A stretch of DNA of 64,000 nucleotides, taken from positions 168,501 to 232,500 of the forward strand of contig NC_051087.1 in the NCBI RefSeq assembly GCF_901709675.1. The letters run 5' to 3'. Positions 9,633-21,485 of this stretch are shown here, piece after piece. This stretch comes from Syngnathus acus. Its lineage: Eukaryota > Chordata > Actinopteri > Syngnathiformes > Syngnathidae. The position numbers and the translations under genes were made by a program. Position 1 is the first letter of the stretch. Each line of letters opens with the position of its first letter. A model generated the notes under the pieces. That model had not been told where the DNA came from, did no database searches, and saw nothing but the letters and a program-made list of their open reading frames with translations.

Positions 9633-11030
9633 CTAGAAGGTCTTCCAGCGCATGGCCGACAGGATGCTGTGCACAAAGTACAGCAGCGTGGCCGCGTACG
9701 AAAACACCTGTGAGCGACGGACACACAAAAGCACACATTCGTTGGACAAACGGCTTTTCATTCCCAACATTTTTCCATTTGAGTTGCTTTGTCCATTTTT
9801 ATTGGCGCTAATAAAGAACCTTGGTTTGCCTATGCGTGCATGAGTGACTGAGTGTGAGTGACTGACAGACAGACAGACAGACAGACCACAGCCGAAATGT
9901 CCAGCTGGTAGTACTGGAAGTTTCCGGCGTTCTCCATGTCCAGCGTAACTTTGGCCAAGGACACGGAAGCGCTGAGGTAGAAGACAGCGGCCGTCAGGTG
10001 ATAGGCAAAATCCTGAAAGACAAGGACCACCACGTTGTGCCACAAGGTGGCGGTGTTGTCTGTTAATTGGTACCACCGCGTTGGTCCACCACTTGTCATC
10101 GATGCTAACTTTTGTCCGTCAGTGGCCGGGCTTTTGCAAGGTAACGATTGCTTGTACTCACCGCTGCCACCCAGCGGCTTTTGTTGGAATGACATCCGCA
10201 CAGGAACACGAGGCTCCACAAGAAGGTGGTGACAAAGCAGAAGACGCTGACCGACATCACCCAGCCCTGCGGGTTCTGGGGAACCACCAGCGTGCACGCC
10301 ACCAGGATCCACACCAGACCCCCAAACACCTGCACGCGGCTCAGCGTGAACGTCGCAGGTACCACAGCCTTGTTTTTGCCGACCAACGGCGTCGGACAAA
10401 ATGTGGCTTTCCGATGACAAAAAAAAAAACCCCATAGCGACCCCCGTGCCGACTCCGATATTTGGCAGAATAACGTGCCGACGATAGCCGAGTCATTGAA
10501 TAAATATGTGAAGAAGCAAATAAGTCGTCTTCGAATGTTTCAGGAAAACGTCAACAATTCCAAAGTTTTCCAAAAGTTCAGTCAAAGTGTGAACAGAAGC
10601 AAACCGTGTAGCGAGTTCGCAGCATTGGATCAAGGGATGGTATATGGCAGGGGTGGGCAATTGCGGTCCTCGAGGGCCCCCCGGCCGGTGTCCTGCATGT
10701 TTTCTAGGTAGGTCTCCCTGCTGCAACACCTGATTCAAATGCTCAGGATTGTTATCCAGCTTCTGCAGACCTTACTAATTATCGGACCATTTGAATCAGG
10801 TGTCTTGCAACGGGGTGACATAGAAAACATGCAGGACACCGGCCGGGGGGCCCTCGACGACCGCAATTGCCCACCCCTGGTACATGGAATCAAAAAAACG
10901 TTCTTACGAGTTCGGGAAGATAGAGCAGGTCCGGCAGAGTTGTGCACACAGCGGCTCCTGCGGGAAGCTCCGGCATCGTTACTACAGTCGCCGGGTCACC
11001 CGGCTGCGGGTTGGCGCTGTTGGACGCCAT
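9633..11030 (-). CDS. mal: MAL-family proteolipid (MARVEL domain), 4 exons
   Basis: Four-pass MARVEL-domain proteolipid of apical or myelin membrane traffic (family knowledge). Exons: 10908-11030, 10162-10329, 9887-10012, 9633-9707. All junctions are phase 0 and the product is 163 aa. The exon 2 and 3 lengths (168 and 126 nt) equal those I recall for human MAL. Residues match MAL best: FGGLVWILVA and QGWVMSVSVFCFV in exon 2, an AYHLTAAVFYLSASV-like segment in exon 3, and VVFSYAATLLYFVHS with the terminal RWK motif in exons 3-4. Exon 1 encodes a Pro/Thr-rich cytosolic head. MALL, MAL2 and PLLP fit less well, though which mal paralogue this is cannot be settled. Intron 1 carries a hAT MITE. Confidence 0.88.
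10648..10879. mobile_element. Non-autonomous hAT-type MITE with about 60-bp terminal inverted repeats
   Basis: The ends are CAGGGGTGGGCAATTGCGGT and its inverted copy, the typical hAT terminus. The two arms match over about 60 bp with one clear mismatch. The 232-bp element is flanked by 8-bp direct repeats, GTATATGG (10640-10647) and GTACATGG (10880-10887), 7 of 8 identical, as expected of a hAT target-site duplication. It has no transposase ORF. It sits in intron 1 of the MAL-family gene, about 28 bp from the exon 1 donor. Confidence 0.9.
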
Positions 11031-12198
11031 CCACCCAGGGCTGGGCGAGAAAAAACACACACAACAGCCACAACGAGAAAAAGTAGACTGCGAAGAGAGG
11101 CAAGAACGACCGATGGCCACCCGTTAAGCAAGCGCGAGCATCTCCCTCCCTCCCTCCCGCGGGCACGCGCAGCAGCCGTCCTCATGACAACCACTGGCCA
11201 GACGCCGGTCGCCAAAAGACCGCTCGCTCGCGTGTTTCGGTTGTGTTGCGCCGGCTGTTGCCGTGGAAACACAAGCAGGAAGTCAACGCCGAAGAAACCC
11301 CAATTGTCAAGAATGGACCCAAAGCCTTTTTTCGGGTCGGACCAAAATCCAATGCACTCATTCCTCTCGTTGGCAAACTATATGGAAGAGTTGTTGAGAG
11401 GGAAATGAGTGCTTTCATGACTAAAAGTTCAAATGAGCATAAAACCGGAGAATGAATGCGGTTCGCAGTTTTGGTCTAAAACTACTTTTCAAACGTCGAC
11501 TATGTCTTGCCATGGTTACCCATCGGCAGCCCAGCAACGACAACAATCACAAAGTCTGTGCGTGCGTGCGCGCGCACGCGCCCATCAATTGTTGATCAGG
11601 ATCAAGTTTTCACGTCGTCACATGCATGTATGCATGCATACGGTCATTTGATCTGACCCTCTTCACAAGGAAAACAAAACACCCGGCTTCATTTTTGTTT
11701 TTGAAATGTAGTTTAAAAAAACGTAAGTAAATCATTAAAAAAAATACATCCATGAAAATATAAAAGGTGCACCTCTAAAAATATAACAGATCAAATTTGA
11801 AAATTGCAATTCAATCATTGAAACAAAAAAAAATCCTAAATGAGGACTCTCTTTGTCCTCCCAAAAAACCCGACACATGAAAAGTTCAAATCATTAAATG
11901 AAATAAAACAGCATGGTCAAATTTAGTCAAAGATGGACAATTTAAAAAATGATCAGTTTTTACTTGTTTCAATTCTACCTCTGGGAATTAAATGATAATT
12001 CAGTTGCTCGCCTGCTACCCCGGGAGAACACAAGTAACTTTCAACAAAGACTTGGACAAAGAAAAGCCACTTTCGGACCATTGACCGGCTGCTGCATGGC
12101 TCCATCTTGTGGACACGCTGGGGACTGCTCCCCGCTGGTGACACCTTCGGACCTGCCCGTACGGTAGCGAAGCCTTGGTTTGTTCTTGTTTAATTTAG
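11031..12198. other. MAL-family promoter region and unassigned spacer
   Basis: The first about 250 bp are GC-rich and probably hold the MAL-family promoter. GTTGCCGTGGAAAC at about 11257-11270 resembles an RFX X-box with one mismatch. A short alternating GCGC tract lies at about 11566-11580. The rest (about 11640-12000) is AT-rich. Two ORFs (11243-11455 and 11949-12167, plus) have no recognisable content. No exon is firmly supported. Confidence 0.35.
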
Positions 12199-12386
12199 CC
12201 ACTAAACTTGATTTCCAGTATACAGAACATTTAAAAGAGCATTCGAATTTTGAACTAGCGTACAACAAATTGACAAAGCACGTCAAGGAGGTTGCAAAGG
12301 ATTTGCAAAAAAGCCAAAGAGGAGAAATGACATCTGTGGAGGCCATGAAACATTTGCGTCATCGAGTGACCACATTTAAAATTTGA
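12199..12386 (+). CDS. Possible terminal exon of an unidentified helical protein
   Basis: After a good polypyrimidine tract and AG (12197-12198) the frame is open for 62 codons to TGA. It encodes a charged, helix-like peptide rich in Lys, Glu, His and Leu (for example KHVKEVAKDLQKS), followed by poly-A-like sequence. A minus-strand poly(A) signal of snrpb2 lies immediately downstream, so the two would be tail-to-tail. No upstream exon joins cleanly: a frame joined at the GT near 12165 meets a stop about 7 codons upstream. Codon GC is clearly lower than in the neighbouring genes. It may be a diverged ciliary or coiled-coil gene, or a chance ORF. Confidence 0.25.
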
Positions 12387-12404
12387 GTAAAAAAAAAACC
12401 GAAT

Positions 12405-12410
12405 TTTATT
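12405..12410 (-). terminator. Poly(A) signal of snrpb2
   Basis: AATAAA on the minus strand about 106 nt after the snrpb2 stop codon. Confidence 0.65.
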
Positions 12411-12515
12411 TGGGTACTTTACAAAAAAGTAGCAGAGCAAAGGTAAAATGTCAATTGTCCGTTAGTACCGTTGGCAGGCGCGCGCGTGCGGGCCTTGCCG
12501 GCCGGCCGGCTGACA

Positions 12516-13609
12516 CTACTTCTTGGCAAAGGTGATCTTCATGGCGCAGGTGGCGGTGATGCGGAAGCCTTGCAGGGCGTCCTTGGCCACGCCCGCCTGC
12601 ATCTCGCCTTCAAACTCCACAAAGGCGATGTCGTGCTTGCCGGGAACCAGACGCACCTCCTTGAAGCCCGGGAACCTCACACACACACACGCGCACACAC
12701 AGTTACGCACGCAAGCACAACGCACGCAGATGCCACTTACTGGTTGAAGAGCATGGACAGCATCATTTCGTTGGTTTCCTCGGGTAGGTTGCTGAGGAAC
12801 AGGATGTAGTTTGGCGGGTTGTCGGGGACCTGCAGAGTCAGCAAAGTTACCTTTGAAATGGCTCGACGGATGGCCCGCCGAGTTAAGCTAAGGCCACGTA
12901 CGTACCTGCGCGGGCGGAAGGTGAGCCGGAATCGACGGCACCTGAACACAAGGCCGCAAAACACAAAGTTACATAAGCGGACGTGGCACATCCTGCCGCC
13001 GTACGGGCGTGCGCGCACGACGGCGTTTGGCTCACCGCCACGGCTTTCTTGGCCAGGGCGACGGCTTCCTGAGGTTTCTTCTTCTTGTCCTTCTTCTTGT
13101 CTCGGTCGCCGTGCGCCCCTTTCACCTTGGTGATGACCTCAGAGTCCGTCTTGGCGTACTGGATCCTCTGGCGGGAAGAGGAGAGCGGGCGCGTGGGTGA
13201 AAGGGCGGGACTGGGGCCGTGGGTGGGGGGGTCGCCTACCATGGGTTTGTTGTAGAAGGGGAAGCCCTGCAGCTGGCGCAGGGCGTTGGTAGCGGCGGCC
13301 AGCTCCTTGAAGACCACAAAGGCCTGGCCCCTCATCTTCATGGTCTTGGTGGCCACGATGTCCAGGATCTGGCCAAACTGCGACAGGAGCGCGTACAGGG
13401 AGCGCTTCAACTCTGCACGACAGACATCAGCGCTGTTGGTTGGCTCTTCCTCACGAGCTACTTTGCACAACGCTGAGACAACAAAGAGCACGCAAAAACA
13501 AAGGCGGAGAAGAAAGCAGCCTCGTCCGTCCGTCCGACTACTCACCTTCTTTCTTGACTCTGTCATTGATGTTGTTGATGTAGATGGTGTGGTTGGGCCG
13601 GATGTCCAT
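12516..13609 (-). CDS. snrpb2: U2 snRNP B'' protein (SNRPB2), 6 coding exons
   Basis: Binds stem-loop IV of U2 snRNA with U2A' in the spliceosome (family knowledge). Coding exons: 13546-13609, 13240-13412, 13036-13167, 12906-12941, 12741-12829, 12516-12675. They give 217 aa (human U2B'' 225, U1A 282). It starts [13 protein letters not shown], which is U2B''-type, not the U1A-type start. RRM1 covers about residues 6-80 with RNP1 RGQAFVVF and the [11 protein letters not shown] loop. A Lys-rich linker follows, then RRM2 with [27 protein letters not shown] and the terminal AMKITFAKK-like end. The linker is short and carries a 12-codon exon ([12 protein letters not shown]). The start ATG lies 8 nt into its exon, so at least one non-coding exon lies upstream. 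Confidence 0.96.
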
Positions 13610-14673
13610 GACGGAGTCTACGGGGTTCAAAATTAATCGATTACTCGACATTGTCACATGAACATAATCGTTTTTTTTTTAAACAATTCAATAAATGCTC
13701 TCTGAGTGATAGCGCTTAGCTGGACTTGAGTCCTTTTCCCCTCCCCGATGACTAAATAATAGCAAATAAACAAAACTTCTTTGGCTAGCGAAACGTTTTT
13801 TCTATGGTCTACGCTTTGACGCAAATAAACGTGTATGGGACGGAATTATTCCTTCCTCAAATGAGTCGATAGCAGTTTCAAATTGGGATTTAGACACGAG
13901 CGCGAAGAACCTCAATGCGCCGAGCCGCGTCCATTCAAAGCACTAGCCTAGCCGATTAGCCGCCGTTGGTTGGCTGCGCCAGCGACTTTTGACCAAACCA
14001 TTGTTACAGATGTGACCGAACGCAGTCACCACACAACTCGAAAGGCAAACTTTGCTCGGCTCCAGGAGGCGCAAAAGGGAAGAAAGGAGCGAGGCGAGAG
14101 GAAAAAGAAAGCAGCTCACCTCTCGCTGCCGCTTCTCACGCTGCCAAACGAGAAACGCCGCCTGCGCTGCGCTTTCGGGCAGCTTTATTATGTACTGCCA
14201 CCAACAGGACTGGAGGTAGAACTACAAGCTGATCGGGGCGGCCACAGCTCTCCAGTATGAATTCATTTCGTCATTAGGTTATTGATGCAAACTTGACTTG
14301 TACAGATTGAACTCAATAGTCACCTTCGAATCCGAAGCTGGATGGGGTTATCTATCTGTCTATCTATCTGTCTGTCTGTGTATGCCTAGTCTAACGTCAC
14401 TGATGACGCGTGAGGCACCGGCTCCTGTTGGCCAATCGACACGCTAGCATAGCAGGCTAATGTTTTCTTCCAGCCGCCGGACTGCCTACCTGCCGGGTAC
14501 TGCTGAGGCCCACGTCACAACAAGTTCGTCTGCCTGCCTGCCGCTGCTGCAAAAAAAATTCTTTGGGGGGGGGTTTGACTCCGGTGCGTTTTATGGACGG
14601 TCCTTCTCCCGCTAGCGGCTAAGCAGCTTTCCGTCTCCCCACAGCAGCCAAGCGGACCGGACCGGGATGAGCC
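13610..14673. promoter_or_regulatory. Divergent interval between snrpb2 and kif16b
   Basis: Head-to-head spacer of about 1 kb. The snrpb2 5' UTR intron and non-coding first exon probably lie at about 13620-13960. A purine-rich then GC-rich stretch (14050-14240) follows, and the kif16b 5' UTR lies just before 14674. A short TCTG/TATC tract sits at 14348-14383. A shared promoter is possible but not shown. Confidence 0.45.
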
Positions 14674-17600
14674 ATGGCGTCGGTTCGGGTGGCTGTCCGA
14701 GTCCGACCCATGAACAAACGGTGAGCTAATGAAAACCAATCCCAGTACTTTTGTGCCACGCACCAAATCGCAGCATATGCTCACAAGTCAATAATAACAC
14801 TTTGCATTCTCATAATGACAACAACAATTTGGCCATTTGTCTTTCTTTGCTCCTGTAAAATGTTGTCACGGCAGCTGGTGAAGCTTAAACAGCAGCAGGT
14901 TTGAGTGAGCAGAATTTCATTTAGCATTTTGCCTCCACACCATGGCCGGCCAGTCAGTCATGGTCTTTTCCAACGTAGTCCCAAGCAGTGGAGTTAGCTC
15001 GGGGGTTCGCTGGCTGGCCGTTCGTTCGGCCGCTCCGACGCGACGTGTGTTGCTCGCTCTTCCAGGGAGAAGGACTTGTCGGCCAAGTGCATCATCAAGA
15101 TGGACGGCGCCAAAACCTCCATCGCCAACCCAAAGGTGTCTGCTGCCGCCGCCGCCGCCGGCCAGTCAAGCGTGGAAAAGCGTCTGAAAGCTCATGGTCT
15201 ACTTTGCCCCCAAAGCTCTCAGAAGGCGCGGCGGGGGACCCGAGCAGGGACTCCCTCAAGACCTTCACTTACGACTTCTCCTACGACTCGGCCGACTCTG
15301 GGAGCTCCGGCTTCGTCACTCAGGAGAAGGTAAAGGCTTGCTGCTCATTTGCCAGTCTCGCTGGGAGAACGCCGACGACTCGTCAGCGGGTCCTTGAATT
15401 GGAGCAGATTGGCAGGAGGCTTTGTGAGGCATAAAAGATCTGGGACAAGCCCTTGTGCGCCTGTGGCAGGTCTTCCGAGATTTGGGCCGCGACGTGCTGA
15501 AGGCGGCCTTTGAGGGCTACAACGCCTGCGTCTTGGCCTACGGTCAGACGGGCTCCGGCAAGTCCTACACCATGATGGGCAATCCGGTAAGCATGAGACT
15601 CAGAGCAGAAGGATGGACCCTCGTGTGGGGGGTGCCCGTCGCCATCCTTTGCTATTTTGCAAATTGTGACCATTTCAGGGAGACGCCGGTCTGATCCCAC
15701 GGATCTGCCAGGGGTTGTTCGGCCGCATCGACGATGCCGCTCGACGGGACGAAGCTTCGTTCCGCACGGAAGTCAGGTGAGCCTCGCTCGGCCGACGGAC
15801 CCCCTCGCCTGGCCGGGACGCTCATCTGTTGGCTCGTCGCAGCTACCTGGAGATCTACAACGAGCGTGTGAGGGACCTTCTGAGGAGGAAGTCTGCTCAG
15901 ACCTGCAACCTGAGGGTCAGGGAGCACCCCAAGGACGGACCTTACGTCCAAGGTCAGACTTTCTTTTACTATGGTCGGAATGGGCCTCGTGGAGCTTAGT
16001 TAGCCTCGAGCTAGTTAGCCATGGGGGCCTTGAAAACAAATAGCTGCAGCATGGTCACTCAGAAGAAACGCTAACAGTACTCACGAGCGCGGGGGTGGGC
16101 GGGGCCTCGTTCCGATCGGCCCGTGTGACTTCAGATCTGTCCAAGCATCTGGTGCAGAACTACAGCGACGTGGAGGAGCTGATGGAGGCGGGAAACACCA
16201 AGCGCACCACCGCCAGCACCGGCATGAACGACACCAGCAGCCGCTCGCACGCCATCTTTACCGTCAACTTCACGCAGGTCCGGAAAAATCCAAACATTCT
16301 TGTCAAACCATACAGTGTAAAAAGAGAGCAAGCTTCAAAACCCCCAAACAAAAGCGTGGAAAATATTACGCACAAATGTGTTACCGATGAAATTGAAAGA
16401 CAAAATAAGATTATTTGAAAATTGTTTGCATTAAAAAAATCGATTTTGAAACATTTTGAACAAGCATTGATTTTTGTCAAAGCATACAAATTCCTTCCGA
16501 CCAAAATCATTTTCACGCCGCCAGCGCTTTGAAAATCCCAAAACACAGACTGAGCGGTTGGTCCTTCAGTCTGTTGGAGTGGACTGTGAAGGCTCCTGCT
16601 TTGCCCCACATCATAAAAGAGACAATGCGAAGGTGATCATAGGAGAGAACGCAGGCCTTTTGTGGGCTCATCTCACAAGCCCCAGCCCAAGGCCGGCCAG
16701 CCACCCAAGGCCGGCCGGGCAACACAGCGGCAGGCTGCTCTTCACTCCTTTCACATGGTCAGTGGGCTGGGCTGCGCTTGTCCGACCCCATCTGCTCCAG
16801 TTGTGGGCCGCCTTCTCCACAGAAAAGCTGCCGGACTTTACAAGAAATGACATGGTCGTAGAATGGCTGATTACATTTTAGGGAAACATTTGCCAGCCAG
16901 CACTGGATCAAATTGAAAAAACAAAACAACTATTTGCTATCGCGTGCCTTTGACTCCTTTGGTGTCGCTACGTTTTTTTCTTGCATGTTATTTTTTTTTT
17001 ACGCATGAAATCGAACAAAACGAGTTCTTGTTCTTTTTTAAATGACTAAATGCAAAGCGCACAATTAGTTAAAAAACAGCAACCTAGCTAAGTTGGAAAA
17101 AAATAAAATAAAGCTTTCAAAGACAAAACAGAGCATCGGCGTTTAAACAAAATCAAATCCGTGTTTTGTTGTCCAGGCCAAGTTTGACGCCGAGATGCCC
17201 AGCGAGACGCTGAGCAAGATCCACCTGGTGGATCTGGCGGGCAGCGAGCGCGCCGACGCCACCGGCGCCGCCGGCGTCCGCCTCAAGGAAGGCGCCAACA
17301 TCAACAAGTCGCTGGTCACGCTCGGCAACGTCATCTCCGCCCTGGGTCAGAAGCCCGCAGCCGGCAAATTTCAAAAGGCACACACGCAGCGATGCCCCCT
17401 TTTTTTGGGTCACGTAGCCGACCTCTGCGCTGATGCTGACGGCAGCCAGAAGAGGAAGTCGCTCTTCGTGCCCTACAGAGACTCCGTCTTGACGTGGCTG
17501 CTGAAGGACAGCCTGGGCGGCAACTCCAAGACCATCATGATCGCAAGTACGCCGGCCGAGTTGAGTCAAAGTTGAGTTGAGTCGAGTCGGAGTTGAAGTC

Positions 17601-20600
17601 CAGTCAAAGTGCAGTCAAAGTCCTGTCGAACCACAGCCCTACCCAACTCGTTTCCTTTGCCCTCCCCAGCCGTGTCCCCCGCCGACGTCAACTACGGCGA
17701 GACGCTCAGCACGCTGCGCTACGCCAACAGGGCCAAGAACATCATCAACAAGCCCACCGTCAACGAAGACGCCAACGTCAAGCTGATCCGAGAGCTGCGG
17801 GCGGAGATCGCGCGACTCAAAGCGCTTCTGCTTAGGGGCAACCAGGTGAGGGAGGGTGGGCCACAGGCCTCGCGGGGGCACCCCTTGGCGTCACGTCACG
17901 CCATGCCACCTCCGTGGCTGTGCTCATTTTTTCAGGTCGCTGTCTTGGACTCACCCACCGCGCTCAGCATGGAAGAGAAGCTGCACCGGAGCGAAGCCAG
18001 GGTCGGCACGCGTTCCATCCATCTCATTTTGGCTGGACCTACGTGCCTTGGATGAGAGGGACGCTCACTCGCTCGCTGCGTGTGTGCAGGTGCTGGAGCT
18101 GACAAAGGAGTGGACCAATAAGTGGAGTGAGACACAGAACATCCTCAAGGTACTGCTTTGCGCTCTTTCTGCCGCTGCTCGCTCAAGCGCCGTTGGCACT
18201 CAGGAGGAGACGCTGGCGCTGCGCAAGGAGGGCACGGGTGTGGTCCTGGACTCGGAGCTGCCTCACCTCCTGGCCATCGACGACGACCTCCTCAGCACCG
18301 GCATCATCCTCTACCACCTCAAGGTCCGAAAAGTCGGCGCCGGCAACGCGCTCTGCCCCGTCTGACGCGCTTCTTTGGCCAACGTCAGGAGGGCCCGACG
18401 TACGTGGGCAGAGAGGACGGCGCCGGGGAGCAGGACATCGGTGAGCCTGGCTGGCTTTTTCCTCCTTGGCTCTACGGCTCCGTTTCAGAAGGCGGCGAGC
18501 GAGCGAGCTAGGACGCTTCCAAACGGCCAGCGTTGCAATCGCAGGCTGGCGGTTCTTTTTGAAAAGTAACCGAAGCCACAAATTGAAAGGTTCATTTGTA
18601 AACCCCTGCCGCGCAGTGGTCCACGGCGCCGACGTGGAAAGCCAGCACTGCGTGTTTGACAACAGCGGCGGGACGGTGACGCTGGTGCCGCTGGCCGCCG
18701 CGCTCTGCTGCGTCAACGGGAGACGTGTGGCCACGCCCACGCGGCTCAATCAAGGTGGGGGGGGGGGCTCCGGGGGCCCGAGCTTGAGAAGCTTATATTG
18801 ACCCGCTGTCTTGGCAGGCGCCGTGGTCCTGCTGGGCAGGACCAACATGTTCCGCTTCAACCACCCCAAAGAGGCGGCAAAGCTGCGGGAGAAGCGCAAG
18901 GTGGACACTTGTTCCTCTTCCCTGCTAAAGCTGGCGCCATCAGCCGCAGTCACACGGCAGGCACGTGCACTAACCCTAACCCCCCCCCCCCCCCCGCAGA
19001 GCGGCCTCTCATCCACCTTGGGCCTGTCGGCGAGCGACCTGTCCAAGTCCTGCGACAACCTCTCAGCCGTCATGCTCTACAACGCGGGGTGACGCAATTC
19101 CAATTCCACTTGCTCGATTCCGTTGGCTTTGCGTGCGCTAAAGGTTGAAAATGCTAAGTGTGCTTTGCGCGCCGCCACCAGGAGGGAGCTGGAGTGTCGG
19201 CAGCGCGAGGAGCTGGACAGGCTGGAGCTGACCAGGTACGTGCGGCAACTTGCCTGCCTCCCTCCCTTCGCAGACCCGCCGCTATGTGTTTTGTGCGAGG
19301 CCAGGCAGCAGATCAAGCAGATGGAGGCCAAGCAGCGCAGCGAGAAGGCCAAGCTGCAGCGCCTCCGGCGGGAGGTGGAGAGCCGGCGCAAGGAGTCTGA
19401 GGAGGCGCGTCAGAGGATCCTGCGCCAGGAGGAAAGCCTGCGCCGCCGCAGCCGCGACATGGAGAGCCGCCTCCGAGACTTCCTGGAGGAGAAGCGGCGC
19501 TTTGACCTGCTCAGACAAGCCGACCAGGAACTCCCGGGGCCCGAAGAGGAGCTCCGCCGAGAGCCGCGACAGCCGGAGCGTCTGGAAGCGGCGCAACTGA
19601 GCCACAAAAAAGGCAGCGCCGCTGCTGTCACTTTCTTCAGCAGTGAGGAGGAGGAGGAGGAGGAGAAGAAACAGCCGCCGGCTCCTATCAGTTCTCCTGG
19701 CCTGGACAACCTCCCCGACCACCCAAATTCTCCAGGCCTGGACAACCTCTTCGACCACCCAAATTCTCCAGGCCTGGCCGAGAAGCTTCGGGTCCAGCGA
19801 CTGCAGGAGGACAAAGGAGAAGAGATCTGGCACAAGAAGCAGCAGATACACACAGGACACCTGGTCCCCGACACCCAGGACTACCCGGAGCCAGAGCGGG
19901 GCCTGGCTATGGAACTGGACTCGCACGGATGGTTATCTCCTCAGGCAGATCCAGTCAGTCCGCTGGATTCCAAGTGCCCGACGGACAGAAAACAACTGGT
20001 CAAGTACGGACGTGCGAAAGAAAAGCCACTTCCCACCGCTGCTGACGCCACCGCTTTTCATGTGTCGCTTTGGCTCCCACAGGGTCGCGCTGCCCAAGAT
20101 CCAGAAGTTGAGTCGGCGCGTCGGCCGAGGGGAGGAGGAGATTATCGCGGCTGGCGCCGACGACGGCACGCCGCCGACGCGCGACGTGGCCGTTCCGCTC
20201 TCCGACCACAGGTACAGAACCTGAGGTCCGCGGTAAGCGCAGGGTCGGTCGGCCTGTCGTTCTGCCTGAATTTCGGGTCGCCGTGTCCTCGGGCGAGACG
20301 CTTATGACGATGTCGCCCCCCAAACAGGATCAACATTGAAGAGGAGGTTGAGCGGAGGAGGCTACAGCGCTTCAACCTCGACACAAGCAGTCCCGCGATG
20401 GACCCGGAGCCGTCACGACATGTAGGTATTTGGGTAGTGGGCCGGCTGAGCCGCGCTGTACGTGTTCTGGGCTCGGTGATCCAAGTACGAGTGAACTTGG
20501 TTCTGGAGTTGACAATCGGCGTGACCTTTTACGTGTGGCCCGGCCGGCAGTGTGGCAGCGGCGTCGCCGAGCCTCCTCCTCTTTGTGCCGGCGAGGGAAG

Positions 20601-21254
20601 CGTCCGCGTCAACATCCCTCGCTACGTCCTCCGAGGCCAGGGCAAGGATGAGCATTTTGAGTTTGAGGTCAAGGTGGGTCGCACCCCCCTCCCCTCCCCT
20701 CCCCTCCCCTCCCCTCCCGCAGCCTCACTTGGAAGCGCTCAAAGTTGATCTCTTGCTGTGACAGATGAGCGTCAAGGACGAGACGTGGACAGTCTTCCGT
20801 CGCTACAGCCGCTTTCGAGAGCTGCACAAGAGTCTCAAGTCGAAATATCCGCAGGTAGGTCACCTGCCGCCCTTTTCGTGATATTTGAATTGATGTCACG
20901 GATGATGTGATTGCAGCTGGCAATTCTGGACTTCCCTCCCAAGAAATTATTTGGAAACAAAGATGAGAAAATGGTTGCTGAACGCAGGAATCAGCTGGAG
21001 GTAACGCCAAAGGCCCTCAACTTGGATTTTCTGTCGTGCAAAACACGCATTACACACACGGCAGACTGGTGAAGGTGGCATGTGTGTTGCAGCGCTACCT
21101 GCGAAGCGTGTTTGAGGTGATGTCGGCGTCGTCCGGGTCACCGCTGCGGCAGGACGACGAGCGCGCCTTTCCTGTGTCCAAACGCTCTGTGTGCGAGCTG
21201 TCTCCCTTCTTCAAGAAAGGCGTCTTTGAGAGCGGTCGCCACGGAACCGGCTAA
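14674..21254 (+). CDS. kif16b: Kinesin-3 motor with FHA and PX domains (KIF16B), 25 exons
   Basis: Plus-end motor that moves early endosomes, binding PI3P through a C-terminal PX domain (family knowledge). Exons: 14674-14720, 15066-15135, 15216-15329, 15470-15586, 15679-15776, 15843-15952, 16135-16277, 17177-17345, 17418-17546, 17670-17845, 17936-18001, 18090-18149, 18204-18323, 18389-18440, 18617-18754, 18818-18900, 19000-19088, 19182-19235, 19305-20003, 20083-20211, 20328-20421, 20551-20673, 20765-20854, 20917-21000, 21093-21254. These total 1071 codons plus stop. The motor has P-loop GQTGSGKS, switch I NDTSSRSH and switch [10 protein letters not shown]. The FHA domain spans about exons 13-16. 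The PX domain ([20 protein letters not shown] onward) ends in the FKKGVF and HGTG tail seen in human. The stalk is shorter than in human (about 1317 aa). The large exon 19 holds two SPGLDNL repeats. The exon 19/20 junction was chosen to keep frame and is the least certain. Confidence 0.95.
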
Positions 21255-21287
21255 ACGCCTGCTCCCGTGGGACCTGTTCACTCGGCC

Positions 21288-21293
21288 AATAAA
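21288..21293 (+). terminator. kif16b poly(A) signal
   Basis: AATAAA 34 nt after the kif16b stop. It lies within about 40 bp of the oppositely oriented gas8 signal. Confidence 0.8.
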
Positions 21294-21325
21294 GTTACGA
21301 GCGAGCCAGACGCTTGTGGCTGTGT

Positions 21326-21331
21326 TTTATT
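21326..21331 (-). terminator. gas8 poly(A) signal
   Basis: AATAAA on the minus strand about 155 nt after the gas8 stop, facing the kif16b signal. Confidence 0.75.
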
Positions 21332-21485
21332 GCTCTCTAATTGCGCCCAGAATAGCAAATCAATTTTGTACTTGTCTAGCTGACTTTGGACTTTCTTCCC
21401 AAATCAAAAAGTGGCCCAAAAGCAGAAAAAAAATAGGAAGAGTGGCGGCGCCCAGCCCAGCCCAGCCCAGCCCAGGCAGGTGCAA

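Noticed and set aside
11243-11455. 70-codon plus-strand ORF upstream of the MAL-family gene
   Set aside because: No recognisable motif, no supporting splice sites, and composition typical of chance ORFs.
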